A stretch of 64,000 nucleotides of DNA from Planctomycetota bacterium (lineage in GTDB: Bacteria > Planctomycetota > UBA1135 > GCA-002686595): positions 62,001 to 126,000 of the forward strand of contig JASLMK010000078.1 in the NCBI GenBank assembly GCA_030746555.1, given 5' to 3'. The translations under genes were made by a program, and so were the position numbers. Under the pieces are notes generated by a model, which had not been told where the DNA came from, ran no database searches, and saw only the letters and a program-made list of their open reading frames with translations. Shown one piece after another: positions 45,391-53,438 of the stretch (its first letter is position 1; each line of letters starts with the position of its first letter).

Positions 45391-46143
45391 TCAGCGGCCG
45401 GAGCCCGAGTCGTTCTGCCCGCCGCCGCCGCGACCGCCACGGCCGCTGCCGAAGCGTCCCCAGGCGGCGCTCTGGTCGGCCTGGTAGGTCTCGAGCTGCT
45501 GGGGCGTCAGGACTTCGGCGAGGGACGCGTTCGTCTTGTCCCGAAGCTCCGTCATCGCGCTGCGCGCGCTGGCCCAGTCTCCCGACTCCCGCATGACGGT
45601 CCGCAGCTCGTCACGAGCCAGGGATTCCTCGGTCAGGACCACCCTCATCCGCCCCGACTGGTAGGTGTCGAGCCCGAGCTTGATGGAGAGCTCCTCCATG
45701 CGCTGGTCCATGCGCTCCTCGGCGCGCAGGCGACGCTCCTCGGCGCGCTCGGCCTCCTCCGCGGCCCGGATGTCCTGCAGGGCGAGGCCGACGCTCTCGC
45801 GCCACTCCGGCGGCATCGGCGCATCGGGGTCGGCGAGAGCAGCCACGACCGCGCGCAGGCGCTCGTCGGTCTCGCGCTGCTCTTCGGTCGCCTCGAGGGG
45901 AGCGGCGCTGCGGACTGCGGCGGGCGGCGGCGCCTGCTCGAGGTCGAACACGCGGCGGCTGAGCACCTCGTTCTCCTCCTGCAAGGACGCGATCATCCGC
46001 TCCAGGTCCGCACCGCCGTCGTCGAGGACCACGGGCTCGGAGGTGTCGGAAGCGGGGGAACCGCCGATGGCGGTCGAGAGCATGGCTCCCGCGGCGCCGG
46101 CCACGAGGCCGACCAGGATCGTCGGAAGGAGCTGGGTCTTCAT
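45391..46143 (-). CDS. Membrane-anchored coiled-coil protein, paralogue of the 27076 gene
   Basis: 250 residues. N-terminal hydrophobic segment ('LLPTILVGLVAGAAGAMLSTAI'), coiled coil ('RMIASLQEENEVLSRRVFDLEQ' split around EENEVL), a charged helix 'ERMDQRMEELSIKLGLDTYQ', the motif 'LAEVLTPQQLETYQ' and a Gly/Arg-rich tail. The order and motifs match the protein at 27076-27798, so they are paralogues. The LTPQQ element resembles the LTxxQ motif of Spy/CpxP chaperones. It lies 13 bp after the 46157-47209 gene and is probably co-transcribed. Function unknown. Confidence 0.75.
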   Translation of the reverse strand: MKTQLLPTILVGLVAGAAGAMLSTAIGGSPASDTSEPVVLDDGGADLERMIASLQEENEVLSRRVFDLEQAPPPAAVRSAAPLEATEEQRETDERLRAVVAALADPDAPMPPEWRESVGLALQDIRAAEEAERAEERRLRAEERMDQRMEELSIKLGLDTYQSGRMRVVLTEESLARDELRTVMRESGDWASARSAMTELRDKTNASLAEVLTPQQLETYQADQSAAWGRFGSGRGGRGGGGQNDSGSGR

Positions 46144-46156
46144 GGTTGCCTCGGCC

Positions 46157-47209
46157 CTACTCGTCGTGGTCGCTGAGCGCGACCTTCCAGGTGAACGTGC
46201 CCTCGCGGACGATCGACATCGTCATCGACGACTCGCCCCGCGAGCGCTCCATGTTGCGCTCGGTCCCGATGGTGCCTTCGATCTCGCCCATGACCGGGCG
46301 ACCGAGCTCACGGGAGAAGGCGATGCGGCCCTCGAGCTCGATCTCGTAGGTGCTCTCGAGCAAGGAGGAGGACCCGGGAACGCGGGCGAGGAGGTCGTCG
46401 TCGCGCCGCCCCCGGAACTCGGGCTCGGGGAGGTCACCGGACGCCTCGAGCTCGACCTCGATCACGACGCAGGTCTCGCCGTCCACGTCCTCCTCCAGCG
46501 CCGTGAGGGTCGCCTGGCCTTCCCACTCGGCCTGCCGGAACACGGTGCTCGTCGAGCCGCCGCCCATCCGGCCACGCCCGCGACCGCCGCGACCGCGCCG
46601 GCCCTCGCCGCCCCCGTCGTCCTCGCGCTCGGGCTCGGAGAACAGGGCCGCGTCCAGATCCAGGGAGAGGGCGCGCAGGACGCCCTCGGGCTCGAGGTCC
46701 CAGCTGTCGCCCTCGTCGACCTCGTCCTCGGGGAGGAAGGCGTCCAGAGCCAGGGTCAAGGCGTGGCCCTCGAGCAGCGCGTCGTCGTCGGGCTCGTCCC
46801 CCTCGACGACCTCGGCGACCACGTCGCCGTCGTCGTCGACGGACAGCTCGAGGGTCACCTCCGAGAGGGGGCACTCGAGCTCGGACTCGAAGACTTCCTC
46901 GCCGCGCTCCCGTTCGCTGGTGCCCTCGACCAGCTCGAAGGTGCGGCGCACGAGGACCGGAGCGCCGTCGCGCCGCTCGGCCACCTCGTCGATCTGCACG
47001 ACGGTCCGCACCTCCTCGCTGCCGCCGCCGCCTCGACCGAAGGGCGCGTCGACGGGTTCGCCGTCGCGGGTCATCGAGAAGTCGGTCGTCTCCATCGTGT
47101 AGACCGTCTCGGTCTCGATGCGCACGGCATCGAACTTTCCGTAGTCGGTCGCGACCGGCGTGCCGGAGAGGGAGAGGAGGAGGACGGCGGGGGTCAGGGC
47201 TCGCATCAT
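46157..47209 (-). CDS. Secreted acidic protein of unknown function
   Basis: 350 residues with the double-ATG start 'MMRALTPAVLLLSLSGTPVAT' forming a signal peptide; the upstream frame has no export signal. The protein is rich in Asp/Glu, predicted beta-rich ('VVQIDEVAERRDGAPVLVRRTF', 'CVVIEVELEASGDLPEPEF'), and has a glycine/arginine run ('GEGRRGRGGRGRGRMGGG') in the middle. Repeated 'ETETVYTMETTDFSM'-type strands suggest a lipid- or protein-binding beta fold. I do not recognise a family. It precedes the coiled-coil paralogue in the same unit. Confidence 0.7.
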   Translation of the reverse strand: MMRALTPAVLLLSLSGTPVATDYGKFDAVRIETETVYTMETTDFSMTRDGEPVDAPFGRGGGGSEEVRTVVQIDEVAERRDGAPVLVRRTFELVEGTSERERGEEVFESELECPLSEVTLELSVDDDGDVVAEVVEGDEPDDDALLEGHALTLALDAFLPEDEVDEGDSWDLEPEGVLRALSLDLDAALFSEPEREDDGGGEGRRGRGGRGRGRMGGGSTSTVFRQAEWEGQATLTALEEDVDGETCVVIEVELEASGDLPEPEFRGRRDDDLLARVPGSSSLLESTYEIELEGRIAFSRELGRPVMGEIEGTIGTERNMERSRGESSMTMSIVREGTFTWKVALSDHDE

Positions 47210-47330
47210 GGCTGGTCCGGCGGGGAGAAGCCGCGCGGGGCGGCATGGGGCCTGTGGGCGTGGCATTGTCGCAACGCCGCGCGCGGGGCGAACCTCCGGG
47301 AGACGCAATTGCAGGACTCTTACGCGGGGG

Positions 47331-49598
47331 CTAGGGCAGGCTCTTCAGCAGCGCCTGCACCTCGAGTCGCATCTCGGCGCTGAGGTCCAGGCCGAGGGCG
47401 CGCTCGAGATCGGCCCGGGCCGCCTCGTGCCTGCCGCTGCTCGCCCGGGAACGACCGCGTGCCAGCCAGGCCGACGCCGGATCCCCCCGCGCCGCCAGCG
47501 CCCCCTCGAAGGCCGCCTCCGCCTCCTCCGATCGACCCAGGGAGTCGAGGGCCAGGGCGCGCTGGAGGTGGGCGAAGGCGTCCGCCGCCGAGAGGGCCAG
47601 CACGCCCTCCGCCGCGGCGAGGGCCTCCGCGTGGCGGCCGAGAGCGCCGAGGACCCCGGCCCGGCGCGAGCGCGCGGGGAGGAAGTCTGGCGCCAGAGCG
47701 AGGCACGCGTCCAGGGCGACGAGGGCCTGGGCGTCTCGTCCCAAGGCGGCCAGGAGATCCCCCAGGCCGAAGTGCGCCCGCCAGGCGTCGGGTAGCAGCT
47801 CGAGGCCCTGGCGATAGCGGTCTACCGCCTCTCCCCCGCGGCCCACGGCGCGCAGCATGTTGCCGAGGTTGAACAGCGCCTCGGGGAATCGCGGTCGGGC
47901 CGCGACCGCGCGCTCGAAGTGGTCGGCGGCCTCGGCGTAGCGGCCCTGCCGGCCAAGGACCACGCCGAGATCGTGGTGGGCGCGAGCGTAGGCCGGATCG
48001 AGCTCCACCGCCCGCCGGAGACACTCGATGCCGCGCTCGACGGCGCCCTGCCCGACCAGGGCGCTCCCCAGGCCGAACTGGGCCTCGGCCATGTCGCCGG
48101 CGACGGCCACGGCCCGCTCCAACAGGGCGACGCCCTCCACCGTCCGCCCGCGGGAGACGAGCAGGTTGCCGAGGTTCACCAGGGCGTCGGCCGAGTCCGG
48201 ATCGGCCGCCAGCGCCCGCTCGTACTCGGCGATCGCCTCGGGGAAGCGGCCGGCGGCGGTGTGGACGTGGGCGAGCTGCAGGTGCGCCCGCGCTCCGCCT
48301 CCCCCGCGGCTCTGCAGGATCTCCAGGTAGCGCCGGGCGTCCTCGGGATGGTCGTCGGCGAAGTGGTCGGCCACCAGCGCCAGGGGAGGATCGGTGAACA
48401 GGTTGTTCCAGCGACCCTCGAAGGGCACCGAGTTCTCCTGGCGCTCCCGCGGCGTGGCGCCGAGCAGGCCCACGTCCTCGAGCAGCGTGTCAGCGCCCAC
48501 CGGGCCGCGATAGATGGCCGCCAGGTCGCCCTCGGCGTCCAGCAGGTAGCTGGTGGGGACCGCGAACGTCGGGAAGAGCTGGAAGAGGAACTGCTCGAGC
48601 AGCTCCAGCTTGGCCAAGGACTCCTCGGTCGCGACCGCGCCGTGGAAGGGGTAGGAGAGCTCGGCCAGCTTGCGCCGCGCGTCCTGCGGCCCGGTCGTCT
48701 CGTCGACCCCCAAGCCGTCGACGGACAGGCTCAGGATGTCCAGGCCCGCCGCTCGCAGGTCGGCCTCGCGGGCGGTGAACTCGCCGAGCTCGCCTACGCA
48801 CGGCGCGCACCAGGACGCCCAGAGGTTGATCAACAACGGACCGTCCGCCTCGATCCGCCGCGGCGGGGCGCCGTCGTAGTCGGTGTAGTCCAGGATCGGC
48901 GCGGGGATGCGGAAGGGCAGGAACACGCGGGCCGCGTCGGTCCTTTGGGCAACGGGCTGTTCGGATGCCGCGAGGGCGAGCTCCGCGGAGCGGGCGGGCT
49001 TGCGCTCGGCGTTCTGCGAGCCCTCCACGAGCAGGAACCGTCCGCCCGCTTCCACGCCTCCGAACTCCTCACGCCCGCCCCCGGGCCAGCGCACCACGAC
49101 GCCTTCGATGCGCGCGGCCGCGCCCAGCCCGAAGTGCAGCCACTTGCTCGACTGGGACAGGAACCCGTGCCCGGCGTACAGCGTCCGCTTGAGCACAACC
49201 TCCTCGCCCGCCAGCCGGACCTCCACGCGCGCGCCGATCCCGTCGCTGTTCGATCGCACCCCGCGCAGGCGCAGCGCCACCCAGGCGTGCTCGGTCTCCG
49301 ATTGGTTGACCATCAACCGCAGGCGTGGGCCGTTGCGGTTGCGCAACCACAGGTCCAGGTCCCCGTCGTGGTCCCAGTCCACCAGGCCTAGGGCTCGCGC
49401 GTCGTCGGCGAAGTCCAGTCCTGTCGCGGCGGAGGCGTTCGCGAAGCGCTCACCGCGGCAGTTGAGGAACACGCAGTTCTTCTCGTTCCCGCTCCAGGAG
49501 CGCCCCCGGCTGACGAGGAGGTTGATCGCCTTCCAACCGTCGAGGTACTCGTTCAGCTCCCGCCGGGTCGGGTCCGCCACCGGAGAGCGCGACACCAC
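47331..49598 (-). CDS. Distal part of an ASPIC/UnbV - thioredoxin-like - TPR protein (continues from 49617-51512 past an in-frame TGA)
   Basis: This is the same frame as the upstream part, interrupted only by TGA at 49617-49619. After 'SFFWRHVVSRSP' comes 'DGWKAINLLVSRGRSWSGNE' and an FG-GAP blade. The ASPIC/UnbV domain follows ('GARVEVRLAGEEVVLKRTLYAG', 'WLHFGLGAA', 'VVRWPGGGREEF'). A thioredoxin-like domain has the redox motif 'WASWCAPCVGELGEF'. About ten TPR units run to the C-terminus ('AHHDLGVVLGRQGRYAEAADHFERAV' type). It has no signal peptide, and the GTG at 49598 lies inside a predicted hairpin loop, so independent initiation is unlikely. With readthrough the whole protein would be 1393 residues. 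Confidence 0.8.
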   Translation of the reverse strand: MVSRSPVADPTRRELNEYLDGWKAINLLVSRGRSWSGNEKNCVFLNCRGERFANASAATGLDFADDARALGLVDWDHDGDLDLWLRNRNGPRLRLMVNQSETEHAWVALRLRGVRSNSDGIGARVEVRLAGEEVVLKRTLYAGHGFLSQSSKWLHFGLGAAARIEGVVVRWPGGGREEFGGVEAGGRFLLVEGSQNAERKPARSAELALAASEQPVAQRTDAARVFLPFRIPAPILDYTDYDGAPPRRIEADGPLLINLWASWCAPCVGELGEFTAREADLRAAGLDILSLSVDGLGVDETTGPQDARRKLAELSYPFHGAVATEESLAKLELLEQFLFQLFPTFAVPTSYLLDAEGDLAAIYRGPVGADTLLEDVGLLGATPRERQENSVPFEGRWNNLFTDPPLALVADHFADDHPEDARRYLEILQSRGGGGARAHLQLAHVHTAAGRFPEAIAEYERALAADPDSADALVNLGNLLVSRGRTVEGVALLERAVAVAGDMAEAQFGLGSALVGQGAVERGIECLRRAVELDPAYARAHHDLGVVLGRQGRYAEAADHFERAVAARPRFPEALFNLGNMLRAVGRGGEAVDRYRQGLELLPDAWRAHFGLGDLLAALGRDAQALVALDACLALAPDFLPARSRRAGVLGALGRHAEALAAAEGVLALSAADAFAHLQRALALDSLGRSEEAEAAFEGALAARGDPASAWLARGRSRASSGRHEAARADLERALGLDLSAEMRLEVQALLKSLP

Positions 49599-49619
49599 GT
49601 GCCGCCAGAAGAAGCTTCA
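49589..49619 (-). promoter_or_regulatory. Candidate selenocysteine codon (TGA) with downstream SECIS-like hairpin
   Basis: The TGA is in frame between '...SADDL' and 'SFFWRHVV...'. Eleven nucleotides after it, GCGGCAC pairs with GTGTCGC (seven pairs, one G-U) around the loop GTG. Published bacterial SECIS rules ask for a hairpin soon after UGA, with a G among the first two loop bases 16-37 nt downstream; here the loop starts 18 nt after the UGA with G. E. coli fdhF has the same 11-nt spacing. I recall Cys at this position in relatives. A nonsense mutation or sequencing error is the alternative. Confidence 0.45.
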
Positions 49620-51512
49620 CAAGTCGTCGGCGCTGTCCATGGTGATGTGGCCGTTGGCGACCAGCAGGTCCTCCCAGCCGTCGTTGTCCAAGTCGGCGAA
49701 GCTCGACGCCCAGGCCCAGCGGCCCATGATGACGGCCTCGCCGACGCTGACGTCGACGAACCTCCCCTCGCCGGTGTTGGCGAAGAGCGTGTTGCCACGC
49801 GCCATGCGCTGCAGGCCGGCGGTGGCCTCGTCGTCGTGCTCGTTCTCGTCCTGGAAGCGCCGCTGGAAGGTCACTCGGTTCCCCGCCGCCGAGAACATAT
49901 TGCTGACGTAGACGTCCATGAACCCGTTGCGGTCGTAGTCGCCCCAGGCCACCGACATGCCCGAGGCGATGTCCTCGACGCCCGCCTCCGGAGCTACGTC
50001 CAAGAAGCGCCCGCGGCCGTCGTTCTGATACAGGCAGTTGCGCCCGTAGTCGTTGGCGACGTACAGGTCCAGATCCCCGTCCTCGTCGTAGTCCTCCCAG
50101 ACCGCGGCGAAGCTGAAGCGGGTGTTGTGCTCTCCGAGGCCGACCTGTTCTGTCACGTCGACGAACTGGAACTCGCCCTCGTTGCGCCAGAAGCTGTTCG
50201 GCTCGCCGTTGTTCGCGTCGTGGTAGGGGTAGGCCCCGACCTGCAGGCTCTCGGGGTGCGAGTCGTAGGCGCACAGGTACAGGTCGAGGTCACCGTCCTC
50301 GTCGGGGTCGGCGGCGGAGATCGACATCGGCCCGTTCCCCGCCCGCTCGCGGGCCCGGATGGTGAACACGCCCTCTCCGTCGTTCTCACAGAGCAACAAC
50401 AGCGGGCGCGTGGCGACGACGAGGTCCTCGTCGGCGTCTCCGTCGAGATCGACGAGGAGCGCCGCGGAGGAGAGCTCCAAGAAATCGACCCCGGCCGCGG
50501 CCGAGACCTCGTCGAGGGTCCCGTCGGGGTTCTGCACGTAGAGCCGATTGGGGAGACCGCCGGAATCGCAGGCGTAGAGGTCCTCGAGGCCGTCCCCGTT
50601 CACGTCGCCCAGAGCCAGGCCGCTGTGGCCGGCTATCGACATGTTCATCAGCTCGCTGATCCGCGTCAGCCAGTGGTTCAGGCCCGGCAGCTCCTTCTGC
50701 GCATAGGCGGCGTTGCCGCCCAGGACGGACTCGGTGCAGTCGAGGAACAAGGGCCCGCGAGCCGCGCGAAGCTGCACCTCCTCGTACGCCTCGACCCCGA
50801 TCCACAGCAGCAGCGGCGCCTCGTCCGTGCCCGCCGGCGGCATCCTCCAGCGACAGGTCCAGGTGGCGTTGGTCTGGAGGATCCCCGCCGCCAGTTCACC
50901 GGAGACCTCCAGAAAGGTGCGGGTCTCGAACTCGCCCTCCCCCTCACTGACCGTGAAGGGCTTGAACTTGGCGTGTCGGTGCTCGGCGCCGGCGTGCGGC
51001 GCGAGGAGCTCGGCGAGGGCCTCGCGCAGGCCCGCCGCTCCACGGACTTCGGAGGCCTCACGGTCCAGGGCGAGGCCGGCCGCGGGACGCAGGACCCGCG
51101 CGGCGGCGTCGTCCCGCACCGCCGCGAGGGACGCCGGGCGCAGGCGCCCGCTGGCGAACTCCGGCGCCACCAGGGCGTCGAGAGCCCGCGGCGTCAGCTC
51201 CTTTGGGACCTCCAGGAGGTGGGCGAGGGCCTTCAGCTGGGCGCCGCTGCGCGTGTGGAGCACCTCGGTGCGCCAGTCGTCCGCCTCTGGGTCGGCCTTG
51301 TCGGCGAGCACCTCCACGAGGGTCTGCTCCCGCTCTCGCGGCGCCTCCTCGCCGGCCTGCTCGGGCTTCACGGCCGGCCGGGCCGGATCGGACGTCCGCT
51401 CCGGCCCGGCTCCCTGCTCCCCGACGTCCCCGCCCCCGTCGCCTCCTCCGCAGCCCGCCGCGAGGACGAACGATGAGGCGCAGGTGGCGATGAATGAGGA
51501 TGCCTGGCGCAT
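49617..51512 (-). CDS. Proximal part of the ASPIC/UnbV family protein: lipoprotein-like N-terminus and VCBS/FG-GAP repeats
   Basis: 631 residues up to the TGA. The N-terminus 'SSFIATCASSFVLAAGCGGG' carries a lipobox-like Cys at the end of the signal peptide. A helical, possibly carotenoid-ester-like region of ~250 residues follows. Then come VCBS/FG-GAP blades with calcium loops such as 'LALGDVNGDGLEDLYACD', 'LLVDLDGDADEDLVVATR', 'YDEDGDLDLYVANDYG' and 'FADLDNDGWEDLLVANGH'. The blade series is cut off at 'TMDSADDL'. In relatives the chain continues directly into 'SFFWR', which here follows the TGA in frame. Probably a surface-exposed lipoprotein; function unknown. Confidence 0.8.
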   Translation of the reverse strand: MRQASSFIATCASSFVLAAGCGGGDGGGDVGEQGAGPERTSDPARPAVKPEQAGEEAPREREQTLVEVLADKADPEADDWRTEVLHTRSGAQLKALAHLLEVPKELTPRALDALVAPEFASGRLRPASLAAVRDDAAARVLRPAAGLALDREASEVRGAAGLREALAELLAPHAGAEHRHAKFKPFTVSEGEGEFETRTFLEVSGELAAGILQTNATWTCRWRMPPAGTDEAPLLLWIGVEAYEEVQLRAARGPLFLDCTESVLGGNAAYAQKELPGLNHWLTRISELMNMSIAGHSGLALGDVNGDGLEDLYACDSGGLPNRLYVQNPDGTLDEVSAAAGVDFLELSSAALLVDLDGDADEDLVVATRPLLLLCENDGEGVFTIRARERAGNGPMSISAADPDEDGDLDLYLCAYDSHPESLQVGAYPYHDANNGEPNSFWRNEGEFQFVDVTEQVGLGEHNTRFSFAAVWEDYDEDGDLDLYVANDYGRNCLYQNDGRGRFLDVAPEAGVEDIASGMSVAWGDYDRNGFMDVYVSNMFSAAGNRVTFQRRFQDENEHDDEATAGLQRMARGNTLFANTGEGRFVDVSVGEAVIMGRWAWASSFADLDNDGWEDLLVANGHITMDSADDL

Positions 51513-51634
51513 GAGCTCGCGACCGGCCGCCCGGCGCTCGCCCGGGGGGGAGCGTCTCAGCGCGGCGCGGGGCGGAGGTCAGAGTGGACGCCTCCCGCCC
51601 GGACCTGTCAATACGCCCGGCGGCGCCCCGAGCG

Positions 51635-53365
51635 TCACGGGGAGAAGGTGCCGCTCAAGGCGTCGGAGAGGTTGAAGCCGCTCTGGCCCGCGGGGATGTC
51701 CCGGTACCAGAACTGGAAGCTCCAGCGTGAGCCGGGCGTGATGCGGCCGGCGGGTTGGGGCGGGTCGTCGAGGTCGAGCGCCCACGCGGCCGCGCCCGCG
51801 GATCCGGTGTTGGCGATGCCCAAGCGGAACGCCGTCCCGCCCACACACCGGAAGCCGTCGCCGAAGGGCACGTCGATGCTCTGGGTGCCGTAGTAGAACA
51901 GGCCGAAGTGGGCCGGTGGGCATCCCGTCACGCGCAGGGAGAAGTCGTTCGCTGCCACGCTCAACGAGCCGGAGTGATCCAGCACGGCGCCGCCGCCCGC
52001 GGAGTTGGGCGCGGCCGTGCAGTAGCGCTCGGTCAACACCAATGCGCCCGAGTACACCTCGGCGCGGCCGGGGCGCGACTGGGCCGCGTCGTCCTCGCAG
52101 GCGCCGAACACGAACTCGTTCACGCCGTCGCCGTCGAGGTCGGAGAGCACATCGAGGCCGACGCCGAACTGGTCGTCGGCGCTGCTGCCCGAGAACGTCA
52201 CGACCACCGCTCCGTCGCGGCCGGAGAACAACCGCGCGTAGCCGGGCAGTCCCGTCGGCGCGAGGCCGAGGCTCACGGCCCGAGGCGCTCCCACCAGGAA
52301 GTCGGCGTGGCCGTCGCCGGTCAGGTCTCCCGCGCCTCGAACCACGAAGCCGAACTGATCGTGCGGGGCGTCTCCGGAGAGCTGCAGGAGGACCGAACCG
52401 TCCCGGCCGGAGCGCACCTGCACGTACCCCGGTCCGGTCTGAGAGCCGGTGAGCTGGCTCTGGATCGCGCCGATCAACAGGTCGTCGAAGCCGTCCGCGT
52501 CGACGTCACCGGCGCCGTCCACCGCGTGCCCGAACCAGTCGTCGGGGGCTAGGCCGACCCAGTGGTACAGGCGCTGGCCGGTGGCGCCGGAGAAGACCGA
52601 GGCGGAGCCCGAGAACGTGCCCGCTTCGTCGTCCTGCGGCGCACCCCCGATCACGTCCACGACGCCGTCTCCGTCCACGTCGCCCGCCGGGGCGCTCGCC
52701 CAGCCGAAGGCCTCGCCGACGTCGTCGCCGTCGAAGACGGCCAGGAGGGCGCCACCGGCACCGGAGTACACGCGCGCACTACCTGCGTTGTAGACCGTGT
52801 TGTCGTCCTTGTAGACGCCGGTGACGAAGTCGGGGACGCCGTCGGAGTCCACGTCGCCCATCGAGGCGACACAGATCCCCATGCGGTCGCCTCCGGTGTC
52901 CCCCAGGTGCTCCGAGAGGATTGATCCGTCCTGGCCCGAGAGCGTGCGCACCATCCCGAGGTTGATGATCCCGAAGTCGTCGACCTTGTAGGCGCCGACG
53001 AGCATGTCGGCGAAGCCGTCGAGGTTCACGTCCCCGGCGCCGGCCACCGCCTGGCCGAAGTGGTCGTCCGGTCCGTCGACCCAGTTCGTGCCGTCGCCGT
53101 CGAACTGCCACAGCAGGCTCGCGTCGACTCCCGAGTAGACGCGCGCGTAGCCCGGGTTCGGGGAGTGGCCGCCGTTGAGGTTCTGATGGGCGCCGACGAT
53201 GAAGTCGCCGACGCCGTCCGCGTTCACGTCGCCCGCGGCGGCGACGCTGTAGCCGAACCAGTCACCCGCCGCGGATCCTGTGACCTCGAAGAGCGGGGTG
53301 AGCTGCGCAAGAGCGGGGGAGGCCGAGAAGGCGACCAGGAGCAGGGGGCGGAACGGGTACGGCAC
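51635..53365 (-). CDS. Secreted FG-GAP repeat protein with shared C-terminal domain
   Basis: 576 residues, GTG start, signal peptide 'PFRPLLLVAFSASPALA'. Seven FG-GAP blades ('WFGYSVAAAGDVNADGVGDFIVGA', shown here by its core FGYSVAAAGDVNADG; 'FGQAVAGAGDVNLDGFADML', 'FGHAVDGAGDVDADGFDDLL') form an integrin-like propeller with calcium loops. The last ~130 residues are a variant of the shared C-terminal domain ('NSAGGGAVLDHSGSLSVAAND', split; 'PFGDGFRCVGG', 'FQFWYRDIPAG', 'FNLSDALSGTFSP'). The usual CPCGN pair is reduced to 'YCTAAPNS'. Probably cell-surface. A repeat copy lies just upstream of its start. Confidence 0.82.
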   Translation of the reverse strand: MPYPFRPLLLVAFSASPALAQLTPLFEVTGSAAGDWFGYSVAAAGDVNADGVGDFIVGAHQNLNGGHSPNPGYARVYSGVDASLLWQFDGDGTNWVDGPDDHFGQAVAGAGDVNLDGFADMLVGAYKVDDFGIINLGMVRTLSGQDGSILSEHLGDTGGDRMGICVASMGDVDSDGVPDFVTGVYKDDNTVYNAGSARVYSGAGGALLAVFDGDDVGEAFGWASAPAGDVDGDGVVDVIGGAPQDDEAGTFSGSASVFSGATGQRLYHWVGLAPDDWFGHAVDGAGDVDADGFDDLLIGAIQSQLTGSQTGPGYVQVRSGRDGSVLLQLSGDAPHDQFGFVVRGAGDLTGDGHADFLVGAPRAVSLGLAPTGLPGYARLFSGRDGAVVVTFSGSSADDQFGVGLDVLSDLDGDGVNEFVFGACEDDAAQSRPGRAEVYSGALVLTERYCTAAPNSAGGGAVLDHSGSLSVAANDFSLRVTGCPPAHFGLFYYGTQSIDVPFGDGFRCVGGTAFRLGIANTGSAGAAAWALDLDDPPQPAGRITPGSRWSFQFWYRDIPAGQSGFNLSDALSGTFSP

Positions 53366-53389
53366 CGCTCCAGCCTAGCCCGGATCACT

Positions 53390-53438
53390 CATGAACACGC
53401 ACACCAGAATTCGCAACCGGCCGTCTTCGACGGCCTCA
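53390..53438 (+). repeat. Second copy of the element end found at 1929-1976
   Basis: Reading plus, CATGAACACGCACACCAGAA and the following TTCGCAACCGGCCGTCTTCG match the reverse complement of 1929-1976 with about three mismatches in 48 bases. GGCCGTC-TTC-GACGGCC inside forms a perfect 7-bp hairpin. It lies between two minus-strand genes and overlaps the last three bases of the upstream one. A dispersed repeat, possibly doubling as a terminator. Confidence 0.6.

Noticed and set aside
49596-49598. GTG as an independent start for the ASPIC/thioredoxin/TPR half
   Set aside because: It has no ribosome binding site, lies in the loop of the predicted hairpin, and would begin inside a conserved family segment with no signal peptide for an exported domain set.
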